A DNA stretch of 36,185 nt from DATFLS01 sp964413425 (GTDB lineage Bacteria > Fidelibacterota > JAANXI01). The DNA lies in NCBI GenBank assembly GCA_964413425.1, contig CAYPST010000035.1:1-36185 (forward strand), written 5' to 3'. This document shows positions 7,640 through 15,665 of the stretch, piece by piece; the stretch's first letter is position 1, and every line of letters starts with the position of its first letter. Below the pieces are notes generated by a model. The model was not told the DNA's origin. It saw only the letters and a program-made list of their open reading frames with translations, and did not search any database. The translations under genes were made by a program, and so were the position numbers.

Positions 7640-7668
7640 ATTATAGTATGTAATCCAGTAATCATCAA
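7640..7668 (-). promoter_or_regulatory. sigma70 promoter of the metY operon leader
   Basis: On the minus strand TTGATG (7663-7668) is followed after 17 bases by a perfect TATAAT (7640-7645). The predicted start near 7633 gives a leader of about 215 bases to metY, holding the Met-rich ORF and the attenuator. A remnant of a family-1 element lies about 30 bases upstream of the -35 box. Confidence 0.83.
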
Positions 7669-7698
7669 GGACTTTTTTAAGAAATTTATATACCCATT

Positions 7699-7718
7699 GA
7701 ATCCGTTGAGAAAACGCC
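7699..7718 (+). mobile_element. truncated end of a family-1 MITE-like element
   Basis: The 20 bases starting GAATCCGTTGAG and ending AAAACGCC match the left terminal repeat of the family-1 elements at about 17 of 20 positions (compare 1697 and the inverted end at 8315). No matching right end is found before the family-2 element at 7769, so this looks like a decayed or truncated copy. It lies just upstream of the met promoter. Confidence 0.5.
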
Positions 7719-7768
7719 CCGGAGGAAAACCGCCGGATCAAAGGTTGCCAAGCCCTCGAATAAATAAA

Positions 7769-7930
7769 TATGACTATTAAATCAGCTCAGTATGCTCTCC
7801 CCATCCAAGGAATTGGAGGGAAAATGTATCGCATGCTTCTTCACCCCGGGATTTATCCCGGGGATCAGATGCAAACCACTCCACATTGTAACCGTTTTAA
7901 CGGTTTTACTGAGTAGACTTAATAGTCATA
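7769..7930. mobile_element. MITE-like element, family 2 (complete copy)
   Basis: The element is bounded by near-perfect 24-bp inverted repeats at 7769-7792 and 7907-7930 that share TATGACTATTAA at the tips and CTCAGTA at the inner ends, with three mismatches. TA at each tip could be a TA target duplication, as made by IS630/Tc1-type transposases. The interior has a perfect 9-bp hairpin CCCCGGGAT-TT-ATCCCGGGG (7844-7863) and no credible ORF. A second, incomplete copy starts at 36132. Confidence 0.72.
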
Positions 7931-8069
7931 TAAATGAATGCAACACCGGAACACACCGAATAACACTGAGCAGTTGACACTTGAGATTCAATTTTGCCAC
8001 TGCCTCTATGACCATTTCAAACATGTTCTGTCTTCCCCCTGTTTTTAAACCCTTGTATTCAATAGTTAT

Positions 8070-8315
8070 GAGAGTATTTGGAAAACAAGCGTCCGATAAA
8101 AATGCTGAACCTGACTTCTGGTTATTATGCATATGAGACAGACGTCAAATGTATGACGGGATAGTGGCAGATATCTGTTCAATGTGCTCTGTCCCGTCGT
8201 CACGGGATCTCTTCGAGGCGTTCTCTGTCCCGAAGGTCCAAGGGACTCCCCCAACGGGATCCCTTCTGGGACTTCGGAGCATCCCTTCGGGGCGAGGCGT
8301 TTTCTAAACAGACTC
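8070..8315 (-). mobile_element. MITE-like element, family 1, copy B (inverted)
   Basis: Read on the minus strand, this copy begins GAGTCTGTTTAGAAAACGCC (from 8315) and ends with a degenerate partner of the terminal repeat (GAGAGTATTTGGAAAACA on the plus strand at 8070). Flanking hexamers AGTTAT (before 8070) and AATTAT (after 8315) differ by one base and may be an ageing target duplication. The interior is rich in GGGATC- and CTTCGG-type palindromes shared with copy A but rearranged. It lies between the met leader region and the 3' end of the radical SAM gene. Confidence 0.7.
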
Positions 8316-8350
8316 AATTATGGATTTCTGCAGTTGATCACGGGAGCGCT

Positions 8351-9415
8351 TCATCTGCCAAAGATGGAGATCTGTTCTTCAGGTCGCCTGAAGTGTGACG
8401 TATTTGCCGGCGGCGATTGGGTATCGATGTGTGCTCGTGCGCACCCCAACGAAAACAGCCGGGCGACCTGATCAGCATAAATGCCCCGGCCTCGCATGCG
8501 CCGGCCAAATCTGGTGTCATTGAGTTGACCATCACGGACGGACCGGATCCGGTTGAGTATTTTCGCCTTCCTGTCAGGAAAATGCTTCTCCAGCCAGCTT
8601 TCAAACAGCTGCTTCACTCCGGAGGGGAGTCTGAGCATTATGTATCCGGCGTATTGCGCCCCGGCATCGCTGGCAGCTGCAAGAATGGACGGAATCTCGT
8701 GTTCTGTCAGACCGGGGATCACCGGGGCAATCAACACTCCGCAGGGAATGCCCTCGTCGGAAAGTGCCCGCAAGGTATCCAGCCGTTTGGATACCGGTGA
8801 AGTGCGCGGTTCAAGTTCACCACGCAACTGGTTGTCCAGCGTCGTGATCGACACATAAACATTGGCGGCTCCAAAGGCTGCCAGCTGCTTGAGCAGGTCA
8901 ATATCTCTGGTAACAAGATAGTTTTTCGTGACTATGGCCACCGGGTTGCGGAACTCGGCTAATACTTTCAGACATTGCCGGGTCAACCCCAGCTGACGCT
9001 CGATCGGCTGATAGGGATCGGTCACCCCGCTCATAGCCAGGACCCGGGGCTGATATTTCGAATCCGACAGTTCCTCTCGCAATAACTGCGGGGCGTGATC
9101 CTTCACCAGTATTTTCGACTCGAAGTCCAGTCCCGCGGAAAATCCCAGATACTCATGCGTGGGTCTGGCGTAACAATATGCGCAGCCATGCTCGCAACCC
9201 CGATAGACGTTTATGCTGGCATCGAATCCTACATCCGGACTGTCATTATAGGTAATAATGGAGGAAGTAGTATCCTGCAGGAAGACCGTCTTTCGCGCCG
9301 GCAGCTCCTCTTCCAGGATACTCTCATCATATTCATAGTGCAGTTTGTTAAATCGATTTGCCGGATTGGCCGTCGCTCCCCGACTCTTGGTCTTTCCCGG
9401 TGCCTTTTTTTTCAT
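8351..9415 (-). CDS. PA0069-family radical SAM protein (SplB-like)
   Basis: This 354-residue radical SAM protein has the cluster-binding motif CEHGCAYC, with Cys74, Cys78 and Cys81 (CxxxCxxC), followed by YARPTHEYLGFSAGLDFESKI. The YRGCEHGCAYCYARP context and the C-terminal YADQVARLF segment are typical of the PA0069 / spore-photoproduct-lyase-like group found in many non-sporulating bacteria. The reaction of this group is not established; DNA repair is often suggested by resemblance to SplB. The start ATG 9415 is followed by a Lys-rich stretch. The gene is monocistronic and divergent from the dgcN-like gene. Confidence 0.85.
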   Translation of the reverse strand: MKKKAPGKTKSRGATANPANRFNKLHYEYDESILEEELPARKTVFLQDTTSSIITYNDSPDVGFDASINVYRGCEHGCAYCYARPTHEYLGFSAGLDFESKILVKDHAPQLLREELSDSKYQPRVLAMSGVTDPYQPIERQLGLTRQCLKVLAEFRNPVAIVTKNYLVTRDIDLLKQLAAFGAANVYVSITTLDNQLRGELEPRTSPVSKRLDTLRALSDEGIPCGVLIAPVIPGLTEHEIPSILAAASDAGAQYAGYIMLRLPSGVKQLFESWLEKHFPDRKAKILNRIRSVRDGQLNDTRFGRRMRGRGIYADQVARLFSLGCARAHIDTQSPPANTSHFRRPEEQISIFGR

Positions 9416-9516
9416 TTTATCTGTGCATTATTCTTTGGTCATTGCAATAGTTCCACGTAAACGATACAGGTTATAGGATAGTTCAACAAGATATATTATA
9501 CTTTATTATGAACGTA

Positions 9517-9581
9517 TTGTTTACTAAAACCGCAATTTATAGAATGCATTGGTTGCATTCAGCAACAATTCCGGCTATGTT
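9517..9581 (+). promoter_or_regulatory. candidate overlapping promoters and hairpin upstream of the dgcN-like gene
   Basis: Two sigma70-like pairs face the gene at 9688: TTGTTT (9517-9522), 17 bases, TAGAAT (9540-9545); and TTGCAT (9553-9558), 17 bases, TATGTT (9576-9581). A perfect 7-bp inverted repeat GAATGCA/TGCATTC (9542-9548, 9554-9560) overlaps the first -10 and the second -35, which would suit an operator. Each single match is modest. The rest of the 272-bp divergent intergenic region shows nothing else. Confidence 0.38.
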
Positions 9582-9687
9582 GTAACACAATGAAGAACAC
9601 TTTTGGATTCTGCACGGGTAATGTGGTTATTGTATTCGGGTAATATCGCCGTAAAGTGCAACAAACTGATATTCGCAGCAGAGCGAC

Positions 9688-10803
9688 ATGAAAAGACAGA
9701 CTACGAATCGAGAGGCTCCCAGTGATATGACACATCCGGTCCGTGTTTTTCAGCCTGCATCCGGAAGCCGGTACCTTCTGTTCGCTGAAGGCGAATTCGG
9801 TCCGACCACTTCAAAGACGGCAAATATGCTGTTGCGCTATGTTCCGGAGCAGGTTGCCTGCGTCGTCGATTCACGGCATGCAGGGAAAATGGCGTCTGAT
9901 ATTTTGCCATTTGTGCAGTTTCAAGTACCGGTAGTGAAAAATATCTCCGGCGCCATGAAACAACAACCTACCCATGTTGTCATAGGTGTTGCACCGACTG
10001 GCGGGCAGTTGCCCGCGGCGTGGCAAGAATCCATCAGAGAAGCCATCGAGCTGAGATTGCATATCGTATCAGGGCTCCATACCTTTCTCTCGGAGGATGA
10101 AGAATTAGCCAAATTAGCCCGGGAGAAGGACGTTGCTCTCGTTGATCTCCGCAAGCCGCCGGACATAAAAGCAATCGCCCGGGGATTATGGCGTGAGCGC
10201 ACTGTACCTGCCGTCCTTACGATCGGACCGGACAGCGCCGTAGGGAAGCTCACGACCGCCTGGGAATTTAAAAAGCGACTGGAACGCCAGGGGTATCAGG
10301 TTGGATTTGTGGCGACCGGGCAAACTGGTATTCTTCTGCACGGCCAGGGCATTGTGGTGGATGCGGTTCGTGGCGATTTTATGTCCGGTGCCGTAGAAAA
10401 TCTCATCCAGGCCGAGGTGGAAACCCATCCCGACGTGATCGTGGTCGAAGGGCAGGGTTCGATCTACCACGAAGGTTATTCCGGCGTGACGCTTGCTCTC
10501 CTGCACGGAACAATGCCCGATGCACTGCTATTTTCCCATCGGCCGTCCAAACGCGCGAATATGTATGGATTCGCGTTTCCCCCGTATCGTCAGATGATCA
10601 ATGACTACGAGCATCTGATTGAATGGTATAGGCCTACGCATTCGCTCGGGATCCAGATCGATACCAGCGAATATGAGGAGCAGATCGCCCGGGCTCTCTG
10701 CGATGAAATTCAGGATATCAGCGGACTGCCAACCTGTGACTTCATTCGGTTTCCGCAATCGGATGCTATCGATACCATGATCCAAAGACTTCATCTGCCT
10801 TAA
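9688..10803 (+). CDS. DUF1611 family protein, DgcN-like (D-glutamate N-acetyltransferase candidate)
   Basis: The 371-residue protein has an N-terminal Rossmann-like domain and a C-terminal P-loop-like domain beginning about residue 176 with TIGPDSAVGKLTTAWE, followed by GFVATGQTG, DFMSGAVE and VVEGQGSIYHEGY, the conserved core of DUF1611. Members in marine Proteobacteria and haloarchaea were shown to be DgcN, which N-acetylates D-glutamate, acting with the epimerase-like DgcA. Here a DgcA-like gene follows six bases after the stop, which supports the same role. ATG 9727 (MTHPVRVF) is an alternative start giving 358 residues, with GAGAGG upstream. No DgcR-type regulator is seen next to it. Confidence 0.75.
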   Translation: MKRQTTNREAPSDMTHPVRVFQPASGSRYLLFAEGEFGPTTSKTANMLLRYVPEQVACVVDSRHAGKMASDILPFVQFQVPVVKNISGAMKQQPTHVVIGVAPTGGQLPAAWQESIREAIELRLHIVSGLHTFLSEDEELAKLAREKDVALVDLRKPPDIKAIARGLWRERTVPAVLTIGPDSAVGKLTTAWEFKKRLERQGYQVGFVATGQTGILLHGQGIVVDAVRGDFMSGAVENLIQAEVETHPDVIVVEGQGSIYHEGYSGVTLALLHGTMPDALLFSHRPSKRANMYGFAFPPYRQMINDYEHLIEWYRPTHSLGIQIDTSEYEEQIARALCDEIQDISGLPTCDFIRFPQSDAIDTMIQRLHLP

Positions 10804-10809
10804 ATCGCC

Positions 10810-11862
10810 ATGCGAATTGAAGCAGCACAATTTGATTTAATTCCCTCCTATCGCTTCGGCATAAGCAGAGAGATGCGGACTGAATATTCCACACTCTTTT
10901 TCAGGGTAACCCGGGATGATATTGTCGGATACGGCGAAGCCTTTCCCTCCAGCCGGTACGAACGTTCCGGCGCAGAAAATTTTGCCTTTCTCCGGAGGGT
11001 TGACTGGCGTGCATTCGAGCATTTTTTCAACACCTATCAGCCAATTCCGTTGTACCAGGTAGCCCGGAATCTGTTCGAAGATATCGATTCACTCGTTTCC
11101 GGATTTACGGCATCGTATTTTGATTACTTCGCAAAAAAATTTCGATTGTCGGTTCGAGTGTTAATAGGTCTCGATGGTCTCACGCTTCCCCCGACATCAT
11201 TTACCATTGGTATAGATGATCCGGGAGTTATCGAGCAAAAAATTCAGGAGGCCGATGCCTATCCGATTTTAAAAATCAAATTGGGGACTGACTCTGATGA
11301 AGATATTATGCGAACGGTGCGCACGATCACGGATAAACCACTTCGCATCGATGCAAACGAAGGGTGGGAACCCGAGGAGGCTATTGAGAAGATCGCCTGG
11401 CTGGCAGAACAGAATGTCGAACTGGTTGAGCAACCTATCCCAGCCGGAAGACATGCGGCGATGCGGAAAGTGTACCAGCAATCCACACTCCCGGTGTTCG
11501 CCGATGAAGACTGCCGGCATGTGGACGACCTGCCGCTGCTGGCAGACTGTTACGACGGGGTCAATATCAAACTGGACAAATGCGGCGGGATTGTACCTGG
11601 ACTCCAGATGATGCAAACCGCCAGTACGTATCAGAAACTGATTATGTTGGGCTGCATGGTTGAAAGTAGTGCAGGGATTGCCCCCGCAGCAGCCCTCGGT
11701 GGGGGAGCAGATTATCTGGATCTAGATGGGAATTTGTTGTTGAGTAACGATCCATTTGATGGTCCCAGAGCGGCGAGCGGAATCTTTCCGGAGACTGAAA
11801 CGGTAGGGTTGGGCGTACGCGAGAAAGAAAATATTCACTGGGAGATACTCTACGACTCTTGA
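10810..11862 (+). CDS. enolase-superfamily epimerase: DgcA-like or L-Ala-D/L-Glu dipeptide epimerase
   Basis: The 350-residue protein is a muconate-lactonizing-subgroup enolase. The catalytic Lys pair is LKIKLGT and the metal ligands are RIDANEGW, LVEQP and FADEDCR. The second base is in VNIKLDKCGG, and a C-terminal DLDG matches the DxD motif that recognises the substrate amino end in dipeptide epimerases. Alone it would be annotated as L-Ala-D/L-Glu epimerase of murein-peptide recycling. Next to a DUF1611/DgcN gene, N-acetyl-D-glutamate racemase (DgcA) is the stronger hypothesis. Both roles lead D-glutamate from peptidoglycan or the environment back to L-glutamate. The stop overlaps the TTG start of the next gene by four bases. 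Confidence 0.82.
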   Translation: MRIEAAQFDLIPSYRFGISREMRTEYSTLFFRVTRDDIVGYGEAFPSSRYERSGAENFAFLRRVDWRAFEHFFNTYQPIPLYQVARNLFEDIDSLVSGFTASYFDYFAKKFRLSVRVLIGLDGLTLPPTSFTIGIDDPGVIEQKIQEADAYPILKIKLGTDSDEDIMRTVRTITDKPLRIDANEGWEPEEAIEKIAWLAEQNVELVEQPIPAGRHAAMRKVYQQSTLPVFADEDCRHVDDLPLLADCYDGVNIKLDKCGGIVPGLQMMQTASTYQKLIMLGCMVESSAGIAPAAALGGGADYLDLDGNLLLSNDPFDGPRAASGIFPETETVGLGVREKENIHWEILYDS

Positions 11863-12881
11863 AAGCCGCAGTCTATTATAAGCCCTACAGTAAGCTGAAA
11901 CTTGAGGACTGGGAAAGGCCTGCTCCGGGACCAGATGAAGTGCTCGTCAAAGTGGCCGCCTGTGGTATCTGTCATACGGATTTGCACTTTATCGATCATG
12001 GGGTTCCTCCCATGAAGACTCCCCCCCTCATTCTGGGCCATGAGATTACCGGAACCATCGCCGAAGTGGGGGAGAATATCAGGGATCTGTCGGTGGATCA
12101 GCGGGTATTGATAGCGGTAATAATCCCCTGTAATAACTGTCAATATTGTAAGCAGGGTCGAACAAATTTGTGCCGGGCGAAGAATATTCCAGGGAATACA
12201 TTCCATGGGGGCTATGCAGAATATCTGGTTGTGCCCGGCAGTGGTATTATCCCGCTCCCAGACGATATTCCGATGAAAGCAGGCACGGCAATTGGGGATG
12301 TCTTCGGTGCCCCGCATCATGCGTTGGTAGATGTTGGGAAAGTCTGCGCGGGAGAAACGGTGCTGGTCTTCGGCAGCGGCGGGCTGGGAGCGGCAGCAAT
12401 CCAAGTTGCGAAAACCCTCGGTGCGCACGTGATTGCACTTGATATGAATCCACTCAAGCTGAAATGGGCGGAGCAAATGGGCGCCGATGAAACTATTAAT
12501 GCGTATGGCATCCGGGATCTGGGTGCTCATGTTCGGGACAGGACGGATGGCGGAGTGAATGTGGCACTGGAAGTAGTGGGTGCTCCCAGAACAATTTATC
12601 AGGCATTCACCTGTCTGGCTCCGGCCGGCCGGCTGATTATCCTGGGATACACCCGGAATGAATTCAAGATCCCTGAACCGCAGCTGATTGTGGAAGAACG
12701 GGCTATCCTGGGAGTACGAAGCTGTCCTGTCAGCACATATCAGACGATTTTTGCACATGTCATTTCCGGGAAGTATCACCTGGAACCTATTATCACGAAA
12801 CGGCTTTCATTAGATGAGATTGAACAAGGACTGAACAGTGTACGAAGCGGGCAAACTTTACGGACGATTATTATTCCATAG
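11859..12881 (+). CDS. zinc-dependent alcohol dehydrogenase (MDR family)
   Basis: The 340-residue medium-chain dehydrogenase has catalytic zinc ligands in GICHTDLH and GHEITG, a structural zinc site with four Cys in CNNCQYCKQGRTNLC, and a Rossmann loop FGSGGLGAAAIQ for NAD(P). The substrate is not predictable. The start is TTG at 11859 inside the TTGA overlap with the preceding stop, which gives the family-typical N-terminus MKAAVYYKP. The overlap implies co-translation with the DgcN/DgcA-like pair, though no role for a dehydrogenase in that pathway is known to me. Confidence 0.9.
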   Translation: MKAAVYYKPYSKLKLEDWERPAPGPDEVLVKVAACGICHTDLHFIDHGVPPMKTPPLILGHEITGTIAEVGENIRDLSVDQRVLIAVIIPCNNCQYCKQGRTNLCRAKNIPGNTFHGGYAEYLVVPGSGIIPLPDDIPMKAGTAIGDVFGAPHHALVDVGKVCAGETVLVFGSGGLGAAAIQVAKTLGAHVIALDMNPLKLKWAEQMGADETINAYGIRDLGAHVRDRTDGGVNVALEVVGAPRTIYQAFTCLAPAGRLIILGYTRNEFKIPEPQLIVEERAILGVRSCPVSTYQTIFAHVISGKYHLEPIITKRLSLDEIEQGLNSVRSGQTLRTIIIP

Positions 12882-15621
12882 GATCCGGGAATCCTTTCCC
12901 TCTCATCTCCTTCTGAGGGTTCGCCCATTCAGTACTTCTCACCGGAAGTATATTCTTATTTGTCTCCTGATCTATCTCAGCTGCTTTCCCATGGAACCAG
13001 GACAGGCGCAAACGTCTGAGTCGGTAGTGGCAGAGTTTCACCTGAACACGTCTCCTCACCGCAGCCGGTTGTTTCCGGGAATTACCTATCAGCAGGTTGC
13101 TCGCCCGGCCATTGGGTTGGCGCTCTCCGGGGGAGGGCTCAAAGGAATCGCCCATATCGGTGTGCTCAAGGGATTGGCAGAAGCGGGCATTCCCATTGAT
13201 TATATCACCGGCACAAGTTCCGGAAGTATTGTGGGGGGATTGTACTCGCTTGGATATTCCATCGAAGAAGTTGATAGTATTGCCCGCACCATTGATTACG
13301 AGACCATATTTATTGACCAGCCGCAACGAAAGAATCTGTTTGTAAGTCAGAAGGTCCAGGCCAATAAATATCTGGTGGACGTGCGATTTGATCAACTTAA
13401 ACCGTATATTCCGATCTCACTTACCTCGGGCCAGGCCATCGGAGAACAGCTGACCAACCTCTTTTTGCATTCCCCGTATTCCACGATTCGTGATTTCAAC
13501 AATCTGGAAGTGCCGTTCCGGGCGGTCAGTACCGAACTGGAGACCGGGGAACGCCGCGTGATGCGGGAAGGAGATTGGATCGAAGCCGTGCGCGCCAGCA
13601 GTTCCATCCCCATGGTGTTATCCCCGGTGCCCAAAGACGGGAAAAAACTCATTGATGGCGGCGTCTCCGACAATATCCCCATCGATCTTGCCAGGGATAT
13701 CGGGGCAGACTTCGTTATCGCAGTGGATGTCCGGGCAAAATTGTATCGACCGGAAGAATTGCAAAATCTGTTACTGGTGGCAGATCAGGTGATCAATATC
13801 CTGATTAATACGAGCAGGCAGGAAGTTATTGAAAATGCAGACGTGGTTATTACCCCTGATTTCGATGAACAGCTTCCGGAGATGGAAGACGCAGTGGAGC
13901 AGTCGATCTATCGGGGATATACAGCAACCAGGAACAGCATCGCTGAGATTACAGAGAAATATAATCAGCTGCTGGATCGCCAAAATACCATGTACTCTCT
14001 GGATACCATTACCGTGAAGGGAAACTCTGTGTTGTCGGATGACAATATTCAAGAAATTGCCAGAATCCGAGACCTGCAATTTCCGACAACTCTGACTTCC
14101 GCATCCATTGATACTCTCCTGAGATTTCTTCTCCACTCCGGCTATTTTGCGGACGTCAGGGGGGAGGTAAAACAAACCGGCCGGCAGAATATATTCCGGA
14201 TTCACCTCAAAGAACATCCGGCTGTCACCACCACTTTGGTCACCGGTATTCATCTGTTAGACGTAGAAAATGTCTCAAGACAGATCCAGGTGATGGAAGA
14301 CATCCCTTACAATCCCAGAATGCTGAAGTCCCTTCTCCGGAACGTTATCACCCAATATCGGAAGCAGGGTTATGGACTGGCGAAGGTAGATACTGTTCAA
14401 TGGGATCCGGCTACCGGACAGTTAGCCATTCAGTTTTCCGAGGGACGACTTGGGGACATCCGGTATGAGGGAAACACGCTCACCGAAGAGTACGTGCTTG
14501 GCAGGGAAATATTGGTTACAACCGGGGACTACATTACCTCCTCAAAAGTGCAGCAATCAATCACCAATTTATACAGCACCGAACTATTTGATTATGTCGG
14601 GGTGGAATTTTCACCTCTCGGTGAATCAGGATTATGGGAAATGAATGTCCGGGTTCAGGAGAAAAAGTATCAGGCCTTCAAGTTTGGTTTCCGGGTTGAC
14701 AACCAGCGCGGGGATGCCGGTATTTTTTCTCTGGAGCATCAGAATTTTCAGGGAACCGGCTCGCAATTTACTCTGGAATCAAAAATCGGACTCCGGGATC
14801 GGTACCTGTACTTTTATTACGGGGCGAACAGATTTTTCAAAACCTACGTCACTTTTGATTTCGCATTGGGTCACGAGTGGAACCAGTACCAGATCTTTGA
14901 TACCCAACAGGCGAATCAATCCCCGAACTATACCATTCAACGGAATATCGCATCCTTCTCTCTCGGGCATCAGATTGCCCGATTGGGATTAGTAAACGCC
15001 ATCGGAAAGTATCAGGGGGTGCGCAGCCGGGGTCCCGCCGATCGCGATTTATTCAATGCCCGATACAATCTGGCTACCCTTACGCTTCAATCAATCGTTG
15101 ACACCAAAGATCGGGCTGATTTCCCCCAGTCAGGATATTACCAGCGAATCCTCTACGAAATGGCCTCCACAAATTTTGGCAGTGATATCGGGTATACGAA
15201 ATTCGCATTTGATTCGGATTGGTACGCAACTTTTATAAGCCGACACACCTTCCACTCGGGTATTCATGTGAAACTGGGAGATGAAACGCTGCCGTTTTCG
15301 GAATGGTTTTATCTGGGCGGCATCGATTCCTTTATGGGATTAAACGAATATGAGGAATATGGCACGAAACTGTATCTCGGCAATCTGGAATACCGATATC
15401 GGATTCCGGTCAGCTCGCTGTTTAATCTGTATCTCTTCCTCAAATACGATATCGCAGCCATTACCGATGATGTCCTGTATGATATCAGCCGGCAGGATTT
15501 CTTCAACGGACAGGGCGTTGGAATAGGCGTGTCCACGCCCGCCGGACCGTTGCGGCTGGCCTATGGGCGCAACTCACTCGGTGAAGACACCTTCTATTTC
15601 TACCTGGGCTGGGAATTCTGA
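12838..15621 (+). CDS. PlpD-like type Vd autotransporter: patatin lipase, three POTRA, outer-membrane barrel
   Basis: The 927-residue protein begins with a basic extension and a hydrophobic signal segment (about 38-50, YILICLLIYLSCF). A patatin domain follows: oxyanion loop SGGGLKG at 97-103, nucleophile elbow GTSSG at 125-129 with Ser127, and Asp273 in DGGVSDNIP completing the Ser-Asp dyad. Three POTRA-like repeats then run about 387-462, 463-535 and 536-610 (TVKGNSVLSDDNI, HLLDVENVSRQ, RYEGNTLTEEYV). The last ~315 residues resemble an Omp85/BamA surface-antigen barrel ending in the aromatic C-terminus LGWEF. The protein probably displays or secretes a phospholipase at the cell surface. The start is uncertain: GTG 12838 overlaps the dehydrogenase gene by 44 bases, but the next ATG (12991) would remove the signal peptide. 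Confidence 0.87.
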   Translation: MYEAGKLYGRLLFHRIRESFPSHLLLRVRPFSTSHRKYILICLLIYLSCFPMEPGQAQTSESVVAEFHLNTSPHRSRLFPGITYQQVARPAIGLALSGGGLKGIAHIGVLKGLAEAGIPIDYITGTSSGSIVGGLYSLGYSIEEVDSIARTIDYETIFIDQPQRKNLFVSQKVQANKYLVDVRFDQLKPYIPISLTSGQAIGEQLTNLFLHSPYSTIRDFNNLEVPFRAVSTELETGERRVMREGDWIEAVRASSSIPMVLSPVPKDGKKLIDGGVSDNIPIDLARDIGADFVIAVDVRAKLYRPEELQNLLLVADQVINILINTSRQEVIENADVVITPDFDEQLPEMEDAVEQSIYRGYTATRNSIAEITEKYNQLLDRQNTMYSLDTITVKGNSVLSDDNIQEIARIRDLQFPTTLTSASIDTLLRFLLHSGYFADVRGEVKQTGRQNIFRIHLKEHPAVTTTLVTGIHLLDVENVSRQIQVMEDIPYNPRMLKSLLRNVITQYRKQGYGLAKVDTVQWDPATGQLAIQFSEGRLGDIRYEGNTLTEEYVLGREILVTTGDYITSSKVQQSITNLYSTELFDYVGVEFSPLGESGLWEMNVRVQEKKYQAFKFGFRVDNQRGDAGIFSLEHQNFQGTGSQFTLESKIGLRDRYLYFYYGANRFFKTYVTFDFALGHEWNQYQIFDTQQANQSPNYTIQRNIASFSLGHQIARLGLVNAIGKYQGVRSRGPADRDLFNARYNLATLTLQSIVDTKDRADFPQSGYYQRILYEMASTNFGSDIGYTKFAFDSDWYATFISRHTFHSGIHVKLGDETLPFSEWFYLGGIDSFMGLNEYEEYGTKLYLGNLEYRYRIPVSSLFNLYLFLKYDIAAITDDVLYDISRQDFFNGQGVGIGVSTPAGPLRLAYGRNSLGEDTFYFYLGWEF

Positions 15622-15665
15622 ACATGTCGTAAACTCCTGATTGCCAGGCCTTCCGAAATCATCTG

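Noticed and set aside
7419..7700. SAM riboswitch upstream of metY
   Set aside because: The region is the right place, but none of the conserved SAM-I, SAM-II or SAM-IV core segments is visible on the minus strand, while a Met-rich ORF and a direct antiterminator pairing explain the terminator.
9095..9460. Gene on the plus strand overlapping the radical SAM start
   Set aside because: It is antisense to a protein with an intact CxxxCxxC cluster motif and has no motif of its own.
11850..12779. 309-codon ORF on the minus strand
   Set aside because: It is the shadow of the zinc dehydrogenase, whose zinc ligands and Rossmann loop are intact on the plus strand.
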